A DNA stretch of 7,190 bases from JBJXGC01 sp046154545. GTDB lineage: Bacteria; Chloroflexota; Dehalococcoidia; Tepidiformales; Tepidiformaceae. Where the stretch lies: assembly GCA_046154545.1 (NCBI GenBank), contig JBJXGC010000298.1, forward strand, positions 1 to 7,190, written 5' to 3'. The position numbers and the translations under genes were made by a program. Each line of letters begins with the position of its first letter. The stretch's first letter is position 1. A model generated the notes under the pieces. That model saw only the letters and a list, made by a program, of their open reading frames with translations. It searched no databases and had not been told where the DNA came from. Shown here piece after piece: positions 1-5,794 of the stretch.

Positions 1-1115
1 CGGGCAGCCTCCGCTCCGGCACGCAGGCGCTCAAACTGGCCCTGGACGGCGTCCGGGCGGGCTCCTTCCGGAACGCGCTCGTCATCGCCACGGACCACCG
101 GCAGGGGCCGCCGGGCTCGGACATCGAGCGGGACGGCGGTGACGCAGCCGTCGCCCTGCTCGTCGGCGCCGCCGCTCCCGCGGTCGAGGTGACCGCCACC
201 TACTCCGTCGTCAACGACATCCTCGATGTCTGGCGGGGCAGCGGTGAACGGCTGCTGCGGAGCACGCCCGAGGAGCACTTCCGCTACGAGGAGGGGTACC
301 TCCACGCGATCAAAGCGGGTCTCGAAGGGCTCGGCGCGGTGGCGAAGCGCGGCGGTGGCGACTTCCAACGGGTGGCGCTCTACTCACCCGACAGTAGGCG
401 GCGGGCCGAGGCTGTCCGCCGGCTGGGGCTCGACGCCGCGAGGGTCATCGAGTCGCCGGCTGGTGCCGGGAGTTCGGGGGTAGCGCACGCCCTTCTCCAG
501 CTCGTGAGCGCCCTCGACGTGGCGGGCGCTGATGAGGAGATCCTCGTCCTCAACTACGGAGACGGCTGCGACGCCCTCGCGCTAAGGACAACCGCCGCGC
601 TCGCCACCTCGCGCCACGGCCGCACCCCCCTTGCTTCGCAGCTCGCGCGGGCGGTCCCGATCGCCGACTACTACGACTTCCTCCGCTGGCGGGGCCTTGG
701 CCCCGTCTCGCTCGACGGCGCCCGCACGGCCCCCGCACCGCACGCGGTCTACCGCGAACAGGACGAGGTCATTCGCCTGCACGGCATGCGTTGCAACGCC
801 TGCGAGATGGTCCAATACCCGGCCCAGCGCGTCTGCGTGCGCTGCAAGGCGAAAGACAACAACACAACCGTCGCGATGGCGGACGGTGGCGCGACGCTCT
901 TCTCGTATTCGCTGGACTACGTCGCGGCGACACCGGACGTGCCGCTGCTGCATGGTGTCGTCGATTTCGACATCGGCGGCCGCGCGATGATGATGGTCAC
1001 CGACCGCGACCTCGAATCGGTGGCGATCGGGATGAAGCTCGACCTCACGTTCCGGAAGTTTCTCGAGGCCGATGGGGTGAGCGCCTATCTCTGGAAGGCC
1101 GCGCCCGCCCGTTAG
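1..1115 (+). CDS. HMG-CoA synthase-like (thiolase-fold) protein fused to C-terminal zinc-ribbon/DUF35 OB-fold domain; 5' end outside window
   Basis: The reading frame is open from base 3 to the TAG at 1113-1115 (370 visible residues) and enters from upstream, so the N-terminal part is missing. A GTG at 189 is in frame, but clear thiolase-superfamily sequence precedes it (GSLRSGTQAL, then LVIATDHR and ERDGGDAAVALLVG), so it is not the start. The middle carries a YGDGCDAL motif typical of HMG-CoA-synthase-like proteins joined to DUF35. The C-terminal ~110 residues hold a CxxC...CxxC zinc ribbon (nt 792-845) and then an OB-fold of the DUF35/ChsH2 type, thought to bind acyl-CoA. By family the protein should act on acyl-CoA in the cytoplasm (condensation or retro-aldol cleavage). 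Oddity: the HMGCS catalytic Cys position reads Leu (nt 9-11) and the catalytic His position reads Tyr (nt 381-383) in my eye alignment, so classical HMG-CoA synthesis is unlikely. The gene lies 41 bp upstream of a MaoC-like gene, probably co-transcribed. Family assignment is firm; the reaction is unknown. Confidence 0.88.
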   Translation, partial: GSLRSGTQALKLALDGVRAGSFRNALVIATDHRQGPPGSDIERDGGDAAVALLVGAAAPAVEVTATYSVVNDILDVWRGSGERLLRSTPEEHFRYEEGYLHAIKAGLEGLGAVAKRGGGDFQRVALYSPDSRRRAEAVRRLGLDAARVIESPAGAGSSGVAHALLQLVSALDVAGADEEILVLNYGDGCDALALRTTAALATSRHGRTPLASQLARAVPIADYYDFLRWRGLGPVSLDGARTAPAPHAVYREQDEVIRLHGMRCNACEMVQYPAQRVCVRCKAKDNNTTVAMADGGATLFSYSLDYVAATPDVPLLHGVVDFDIGGRAMMMVTDRDLESVAIGMKLDLTFRKFLEADGVSAYLWKAAPAR

Positions 1116-1156
1116 ACTGCATCACGACGCGCTCACCCGCGTGTAGGAGCCAGCAA

Positions 1157-1612
1157 GTGCCTGAAGAACTCGAAAGCAAGATCACCGACGAACACCGTGC
1201 CCAGGTCGGTCGCAAAGCGCCTCCGCGGAAGTTCATCATTACCACTGCCGAGGCCGCCCGGATGCGCGCGGTCCTGCAGGATGCGGACCCGCGCTACGCG
1301 CCCGGGACGGGTGTCGCCCCGCCGTATTGCCTGGCTCTGCTCGACCCGGCCCGGACAGGCCTGGGTGTTCGCGTGCTCCCGGCCGGGATCCTCACCGCGC
1401 ACGAATGGAACTTCATGCGCCCCCTCCCGATCGACGAGGAACTCCAGGCGGTCGCCCAGGTGACCGACCTCCGTGACCGGCTGGGCGGCCGTTACGGCTA
1501 CAGCGTCCTCTCCACCACGCGGGTCGACTTCTTCGATTCGCTCGGGAACCTTCTCGCCACCTCCACAGCCGTGGGCACGCAGTTCGACCCGAACGCGCGC
1601 CGAGAGGAGTAA
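1157..1612 (+). CDS. MaoC-like / FAS1-type dehydratase N-terminal-domain protein (single hot-dog domain)
   Basis: This is a 151-residue protein starting at GTG 1157, chosen because AGGAG at 1145-1149 sits 7 nt upstream and the preceding in-frame sequence lies inside the upstream gene. The pattern is that of the N-terminal half of MaoC/FAS1-like dehydratases: an opening VGRKAPPRKFIIT, a DADPRYAPGTGVAPPY segment, AHEWNFMRPLPIDEEL and a C-terminal VDFFDSLGNLLATST strand pair. Members bind or hydrate 2-enoyl-CoA in the cytoplasm, often as heterodimers of a catalytic and a non-catalytic half. The hydratase-2 motif with its Asp and His (G-D-x-N-P-x-H type) is not visible, so this looks like the structural half and probably needs a partner outside the window. 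Neighbour: directly downstream of the HMGCS-like/DUF35 fusion, an arrangement reminiscent of ChsH1/ChsH2/Ltp2-type acyl-CoA modules. The last residues approach a convergent minus-strand gene. Confidence 0.78.
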   Translation: MPEELESKITDEHRAQVGRKAPPRKFIITTAEAARMRAVLQDADPRYAPGTGVAPPYCLALLDPARTGLGVRVLPAGILTAHEWNFMRPLPIDEELQAVAQVTDLRDRLGGRYGYSVLSTTRVDFFDSLGNLLATSTAVGTQFDPNARREE

Positions 1613-1733
1613 CTCACGAGGGAACCGCGCCCGCCGGCCCCGGCACAGAGCCTGCAACGGCTTGGCTCACCCACCTCTGCAAGGCGGAGCCGACCGGGTG
1701 AGAGCCTACGGCTGGCGCGTTACGCGCTGCAGC
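1613..1733. other. Convergent intergenic region dense in inverted repeats (possible bidirectional termination zone)
   Basis: This 121-bp gap lies between two gene ends facing each other. Readable inverted repeats are CTCACCC (1666-1672) with GGGTGAG (1696-1702), GAGCC (1648-1652) with GGCTC (1664-1668), AGCC/GGCT (1703-1713), GCGCG-TTA-CGCGC (1715-1727), and GCGCT/AGCGC (1724-1740, overlapping the minus-strand stop codon). There is no T-run on either strand, so a classical intrinsic terminator is not shown. No ORF with a plausible start was recognised. In DNA this GC-rich some short repeats are expected by chance. Confidence 0.35.
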
Positions 1734-2729
1734 TCAGCGCTCCAGGACGAGCCGTGTCACCGTTCGGCCGGCCAGCCAGTGCCCGAGCTCTTCGAGGAAG
1801 ATGGCGTCGGCGCGGGCGTTGTTACCGGCCGAAGGCCAGGAGTCGTGCGGGCTGATGATGACGTTCGGCAGGTCCCAGAGGGGTGAGTCTGGCGGAAGGG
1901 GCTCCGTCTCGAAGACATCAAGGTAGGCGCCAGCGACCTTGCCCGAGCGGAGCGTCTCGATGAGGGCGGCCTCATCGAAGATCGCGCCACGAGAGACGTT
2001 AATGACGTGGGCGCCGGGTGGGAGGAGGGCGAGTTCAGCGGCCCCGACCATGTGGCGGGTGGCGGCCGTGAGCGGGATGGTGCTGACGAGCCAGTCCGTC
2101 CGCGGGAGCACTTCGCGGAGGCGTTCCGGCGGCAGCCATTCGTCCACGCCGTCGGCAATGCTGGCGGGCGTCCGGCGGACGCCGGCGACGCGCAGGCCGA
2201 GGGCGCGGGCGAAAGTGGCGACGTACTGGCCGATGGCGCCCAGGCCGAGGATGGTCATGGTCTGACCACGCAGGTCCGGGGGCGCCAGATGGCGGGCGAG
2301 TGGCTCCCAGGCGTGACGGGCCTGCGCTTCGCGCCAGCGGAGGAGGCCGCGGTGGAAGGCGAGCATCCCGGCGATGACCGAGAGGGCGATCGGCTCAGAG
2401 GTGACACCGGAGGAGTTGGAGACGCCAACGCCACGGTCCATGAAGCCCTGGACGAAGGGAGAATCGGTGCCCGCCCAGCCGATGTGCATCCAACTGAGCT
2501 TCGGGGCGTGCTGGAGGGCGGCGAGGAAGCGGCGGATGTCAGCTGTGGCGTTGTTCATGTCCACGGAGACAAAAGCGACCTCGACTTCGCCCACATCGCC
2601 GGGGGCGACATCGCCGCCGGTCGGCATGCGGACGAACTCCAGGGGTCCGCGTGTCGAGGCCGAGGAGAGGGCTACGAGTTCGGGGCCGTGAGCTTCGGCG
2701 AAGACCTGGGAAACGAAAACGACGGGCAT
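1734..2729 (-). CDS. D-isomer-specific 2-hydroxyacid dehydrogenase (glyoxylate/hydroxypyruvate reductase-like)
   Basis: This is a 331-residue cytoplasmic oxidoreductase of the D-2-hydroxyacid dehydrogenase family, interconverting 2-oxo acids and D-2-hydroxy acids with NAD(P)(H). The Rossmann motif GLGAIGQ is at residues 162-168. The catalytic triad of the family is visible: Arg247 in NVSRG, Glu276 in FETEP, and His295 in SPHDS. After the second strand the sequence is VAGVRRTP, with arginines and no acidic residue, which in GhrA/GhrB-type enzymes goes with NADPH preference (inference). The ATG at 2729 was chosen because MPVVFVSQVF begins the fold. A GTG at 2780 in the same frame would add 17 low-complexity residues encoded by a hairpin. 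No Shine-Dalgarno is visible before ATG 2729, so translation may be leaderless or coupled. Length is normal for the family. It lies 87 bp after the second HpaB-like gene on the same strand and converges with the MaoC gene. The substrate cannot be named. Confidence 0.9.
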   Translation of the reverse strand: MPVVFVSQVFAEAHGPELVALSSASTRGPLEFVRMPTGGDVAPGDVGEVEVAFVSVDMNNATADIRRFLAALQHAPKLSWMHIGWAGTDSPFVQGFMDRGVGVSNSSGVTSEPIALSVIAGMLAFHRGLLRWREAQARHAWEPLARHLAPPDLRGQTMTILGLGAIGQYVATFARALGLRVAGVRRTPASIADGVDEWLPPERLREVLPRTDWLVSTIPLTAATRHMVGAAELALLPPGAHVINVSRGAIFDEAALIETLRSGKVAGAYLDVFETEPLPPDSPLWDLPNVIISPHDSWPSAGNNARADAIFLEELGHWLAGRTVTRLVLER

Positions 2730-2747
2730 GCGCGGGAGCGTAGCACA

Positions 2748-2773
2748 ACACGCCCCCCGGTTGGGGGGCGTGT
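2748..2773 (-). terminator. Perfect 11-bp GC-rich hairpin between HpaB-like gene and hydroxyacid dehydrogenase
   Basis: The arms ACACGCCCCCC (2748-2758) and GGGGGGCGTGT (2763-2773) are exactly complementary around a GGTT loop (2759-2762). It lies 44 nt past the stop of the upstream gene and 18 nt before the ATG of the next. No U-tract follows on either strand, so it could be a U-less terminator or attenuator, an mRNA stabiliser protecting the upstream message, or a protein-binding palindrome. It is the strongest inverted repeat I saw in the window; its function is inferred. Confidence 0.45.
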
Positions 2774-2816
2774 CTCGCACATCCTTCGAGGCGGGCCGAA
2801 GGGGCTCGCTGGTGCC

Positions 2817-4148
2817 CTACTGCGGGTCGATGTGGGCGGCCGCCTGGGCCTTCCCCTCGGCCACAGCCATGGGGTAGGTGTCGAGGGCCGAGAGCTTCTG
2901 GGCGAATAGGCCGCCGCCAATCATCTGGTTGTTCAGCTTCGACCAACCGGCATAGGTGTCGGCCGTGAGGTCGCGGATGAGGTGGAACATCCGCAGGCGA
3001 TGTTCGCCCCGGACCTTCGAGCCGGTGCTCATGTACTTCTCGACGTACATGTGGGTGGCCTCGTTCTCGTAATCGCCGATTGAGGGGGCCGTGAGGATGA
3101 GGCCGCCGCCGATATCATGTACCCAGCCAGCCATCTCGCTGTAGTTCGTGACCCCATACGCGCGGGTGGCGTAGACGAACGAGTCGTCTGGGATGACCAT
3201 ACCGGCCGCGTTGGTCTTGGCGTGTGCCAGCGCCGCCTCCCAGCCGGCCCGGCACATACGGGCGTAGACGGCCATCGTGGCGAGCTTGTCGCGGATGTGC
3301 GAGGCCTCGGCGACGCCGTTCATCTCCGCGATCGAGTTCGCGACGCCGAGGAGGATCTCCGCCTGGTCGGCCTGGACTGCCGTCGAACGGGCCCGCTCCC
3401 AGACGCCGAGGGTCTCGCCCAGCTCACCGGAACGCTCGACTTCACCGTTGAGGAAGATGCGGTCGTTCGGCACGAAGACGTCTTCGAAGATGACGAGACT
3501 GTCGGGGATGCTCCGCTCCCGGCTGTAGGGGAAGTGGCGGGTGTCGTGGGCGCGCGGCGCCGTGGTCGTGCTCACCATCTTCACGCCGGGCGCGTTCGCG
3601 GGGACGGCACAGGCGATCGCGCTATCGCCTTCGTCCGGGCCCATGTGGCGAGAAGGGACGACGAAGAGTTCGTGGGCCACGGCCCCACCGACGACGTGCT
3701 GTTTGCCGCCGCTAATGACGACGCCGTCGGCCGTCCGGCTGACGACGCGCAGGCCGCCAAGGTCCGTCTGGGCGACGGCGATCCGGCGGTCGTTGTCGCG
3801 GACGCCATCAAGGAACCCCTCAAGGCGGACCTGGTAGGCAGGGTTGAGGCGTGCGAGGTCGCCCGCCACGCTGCGGAGGGCCATCGCCCCGGCCGTCGAT
3901 GAGGCCGTCGGGTCGGCGACGAGCAGCATGTCCATCTGCTCCTGGAGCTGCTCGGTCGTGCTCGGCATGACGAACATCGGGTTGGCGGCGCCGGCCGCCG
4001 CGGAGTGGTAGCGGTCATAGGTGCGCGCCACCCAATCGACGGAGACGCTCATGAGCGGGTGGCTGGACGGGTCGCTGACGAGGGCGCCCTCCATGAACGA
4101 CTTGCGGCCATCGCGCAGGGATTCGCGGTACTGGTTACCGGTGATCAT
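2817..4148 (-). CDS. 4-hydroxyphenylacetate 3-hydroxylase (HpaB)/4-hydroxybutyryl-CoA dehydratase (AbfD) superfamily protein, paralogue 2
   Basis: This 443-residue protein starts at ATG 4148, with AGGA at 4157-4160 eight nt upstream. The N-terminal GNQYRESLRDGR and SDPSSHP match the HpaB N-terminal domain. A central GGKQH (147-151), AVPANAPGV and the family signature FEDVFVPNDRIFL (221-233), then SHIRDK (283-288) and HDIGGG (344-349), cover the acyl-CoA-dehydrogenase-like C-terminal half. The family binds FAD: HpaB hydroxylates phenols using FADH2 from a reductase, and AbfD dehydrates 4-hydroxybutyryl-CoA using FAD plus [4Fe-4S]. By eye alignment all four AbfD cluster ligands are missing (Trp250 at the His position, Ala at the nearby Cys; no Cys in the N-terminal segment). 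The HpaB substrate-binding Arg/Tyr/His are not evident either. It also lacks about 15 residues (after Asp129) present in its neighbour. It is full-length homologous to the gene 58 bp upstream. No HpaC reductase is in the window. Superfamily is certain; the reaction is unknown. Confidence 0.88.
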   Translation of the reverse strand: MITGNQYRESLRDGRKSFMEGALVSDPSSHPLMSVSVDWVARTYDRYHSAAAGAANPMFVMPSTTEQLQEQMDMLLVADPTASSTAGAMALRSVAGDLARLNPAYQVRLEGFLDGVRDNDRRIAVAQTDLGGLRVVSRTADGVVISGGKQHVVGGAVAHELFVVPSRHMGPDEGDSAIACAVPANAPGVKMVSTTTAPRAHDTRHFPYSRERSIPDSLVIFEDVFVPNDRIFLNGEVERSGELGETLGVWERARSTAVQADQAEILLGVANSIAEMNGVAEASHIRDKLATMAVYARMCRAGWEAALAHAKTNAAGMVIPDDSFVYATRAYGVTNYSEMAGWVHDIGGGLILTAPSIGDYENEATHMYVEKYMSTGSKVRGEHRLRMFHLIRDLTADTYAGWSKLNNQMIGGGLFAQKLSALDTYPMAVAEGKAQAAAHIDPQ

Positions 4149-4206
4149 CTATCCGTTCCTCTACTTTCTTGTCGCCGCGCCGCCGCGGGGGCCGGGCCAC
4201 CGTGGC

Positions 4207-5601
4207 TCAGACCGGGGCGGCATCACGCACGCCGATGCCAACCGAGCGCCGGGCCAGCTCCTTGGCCCGCGTGAGGTCGTAATTGCGCATCGTGACCAGG
4301 CGCTGAGCGTAGGGGCCGCCGCCCGCCTGCTTGCCCGTCACCGACGACCAGCCGCCGTAGGCGTCGGCTGTTGTGTCGCGGATGTAGTGGTAGAGCTTGA
4401 GCCGGTCTTCGGTGCTCCAGCCGGGTGTCGCCATAATTCGGTCGAGGGCGGGCCGCAGCTCCGGGTTGTCGTAATCGGCCATCGTCGGCGCGTTGACGAC
4501 GAGGGTGCCGGCGATGTCGTGGAGGATATCGACCATCTTGTCGTTCAGGTCGGAGTGGTAGTACTTGGTGGCGCTGATGTAGAGGCTCGAGGGGAGGAGG
4601 TTGCCGTCAGCGTTCGTCGTGGCGTTCGCCCAGGCGGCCTCGTGGCCGGCCTTACACATCGTCGCGAAGATCATCAGGGTGCTCATCTTGTCGTGGATGT
4701 GCGGCTCATTTTCGATGCCGGCAGCCTCGGCGCAGAGGGCGGCGAGGCCGACCAGGCGGTCTTCGCCCGTGCGCTCGTGGGTGCCGCCGCCGGCCCGCTC
4801 CCAGAGGCCAAGGGCGTAGGCCAGCGTCGCGGCGTGCTCAGTTTCGCCGTCGAGGAAGACGCGCTCGTTCGGCACGAACACGCGGTCGAAGACGATGAAG
4901 CCCTCGGGCGAGTTCGACTTCGAGCTGATCGGGAAGTGGCGCAGGTCCTCGCCGTGCGGGGCGTAGGTCGTGTTGATGATCGAGACGCCAGGCGCGTTCA
5001 CCGGCACCGAGCAGGAGATCGCGTAGGCCTCTTCGCCCGGGCGCATCGCCTTCGTCGGGAAGACGACGAGCTCGTGCTCGATCGGCGACGCGCTGATGTG
5101 CATCTTGCAGCCGGTGATGAAGACCCCGTCGGCGTTGCGATCGACGACGTGGACGTACATGTCGGGGTCGTCCTGCTGGAGCGGGCGCAGGCGGCGGTTG
5201 CCCTTGGCGTCGGTCACGGCCTCGGCGCAGCGGAGGTCGTTCTTCCGCACGTAGTCGATGAAGTCGTAGATCCGCTGGCGGTACTCGGGCCGCGCCTTCG
5301 CCAGGTCCGGGGCGGCGGTGGCGAGGGCGAGGATGCTGACGGACGAGGTGCCAGCACACATGTCGGTGCCGCCCTTCAGCTTCTGGACCCGCTCCTCCTG
5401 CTCTTCCGAGGAGCGCGGGATGATGTAGATCGGGCTGTAGGCATCGGGGTCTGGCGTGTAGAAGCGGTCGTAGACCGCGGCCGCCGCATCGACGGCCGTC
5501 TTCAGCAACGGATGGGTGGCGGGGTCTTCGACCCGCTCACCTTCGATGAACAGGGCGCGGCCATCGATGAGCGATGCGCGGTACTGGTCGCCGGTTAACA
5601 T
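4207..5601 (-). CDS. 4-hydroxyphenylacetate 3-hydroxylase (HpaB)/4-hydroxybutyryl-CoA dehydratase (AbfD) superfamily protein, paralogue 1
   Basis: This 464-residue protein starts at ATG 5601, preceded by an excellent AGGAGG (5609-5614) at 7-nt spacing. Domains: HpaB N-terminal (GDQYRASLIDGR, DPATHP), the central flavin-binding beta region (TDAKGNR at 130-136, QQDDPDMY at 142-149, GCKMH at 164-168, PVNAPGV), the signature VFDRVFVPNERVFL, and a helical C-terminal domain (HIHDKM, HDIAG at 361-365, GGGPYAQRL). The stretch from TDAKGNR to HELVVFP resembles 4-hydroxybutyryl-CoA dehydratase as I remember that sequence more than classic HpaB. However, of the four AbfD Fe-S ligands only one Cys (Cys82) seems kept; the others read Gly, Trp267 and Thr274. 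A cluster-free flavoprotein acting on an unknown substrate is therefore the best reading. It is the first gene of the minus-strand unit, with its paralogue 58 bp downstream. Automatic annotation would likely call it 4-hydroxyphenylacetate 3-hydroxylase, which I consider unproven. Confidence 0.9.
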   Translation of the reverse strand: MLTGDQYRASLIDGRALFIEGERVEDPATHPLLKTAVDAAAAVYDRFYTPDPDAYSPIYIIPRSSEEQEERVQKLKGGTDMCAGTSSVSILALATAAPDLAKARPEYRQRIYDFIDYVRKNDLRCAEAVTDAKGNRRLRPLQQDDPDMYVHVVDRNADGVFITGCKMHISASPIEHELVVFPTKAMRPGEEAYAISCSVPVNAPGVSIINTTYAPHGEDLRHFPISSKSNSPEGFIVFDRVFVPNERVFLDGETEHAATLAYALGLWERAGGGTHERTGEDRLVGLAALCAEAAGIENEPHIHDKMSTLMIFATMCKAGHEAAWANATTNADGNLLPSSLYISATKYYHSDLNDKMVDILHDIAGTLVVNAPTMADYDNPELRPALDRIMATPGWSTEDRLKLYHYIRDTTADAYGGWSSVTGKQAGGGPYAQRLVTMRNYDLTRAKELARRSVGIGVRDAAPV

Positions 5602-5741
5602 TAGAGGACCTCCTGGTAGTTCGCGGGCTGGCGGCGCCCGGGCGGGGCCGCGTCGGTGACGGACACCGGCGGCCTCTGCCAGGCCGGGGATGGACCGCCG
5701 CTACAGGTGGGCAGCATAAGCCTGCCGTCGGCGGCATACAA
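5602..5741 (-). promoter_or_regulatory. Candidate sigma-70-type promoter and structured leader of the HpaB-like gene pair
   Basis: On the minus strand a TTGTAT box (5736-5741) and a TATGCT box (5713-5718) are separated by exactly 17 nt, a fair match to -35/-10 elements. This would give a leader of roughly 100 nt before ATG 5601. The leader can form short stem-loops: GGCCT/AGGCC (5671-5685), CGGTG/CACCG (5654-5668) and CGGGC/GCCCG (5624-5640). The last is about 10 nt ahead of the AGGAGG at 5609-5614. I do not recognise a riboswitch class, and short GC repeats can be chance. Confidence 0.35.
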
Positions 5742-5794
5742 TCGCGGGAGCGAACCGGGTGAATACGCGGAGCCGCGCTGTGATGCCCGGCCCG

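Noticed and set aside
791..1156. Upstream extension of the MaoC frame beginning at 791
   Set aside because: It overlaps the zinc-ribbon/OB coding region in another frame, and a strong AGGAG with correct spacing marks GTG 1157 as the start.
2730..2780. GTG 2780 as start of the hydroxyacid dehydrogenase
   Set aside because: The extra 17 residues are encoded by the hairpin, do not resemble the family N-terminus, and the nearby AAGGA is too close to the GTG.
2007..2909. A 300-codon plus-strand open frame across the dehydrogenase and its upstream gap
   Set aside because: It is antisense to the conserved D-2-hydroxyacid dehydrogenase, is low in complexity, and shows no family match that I can see.
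4021..5598. A 525-codon open frame on the plus strand opposite the first HpaB-like gene
   Set aside because: Its composition is Val/Gly/Arg/Asp-rich with no recognisable domain, and it is antisense to a clearly conserved protein. Long antisense frames are expected in GC-rich codon usage.
4207..5601. Calling this gene a true 4-hydroxybutyryl-CoA dehydratase
   Set aside because: Despite good resemblance in the central region, three of four [4Fe-4S] ligand positions appear substituted.
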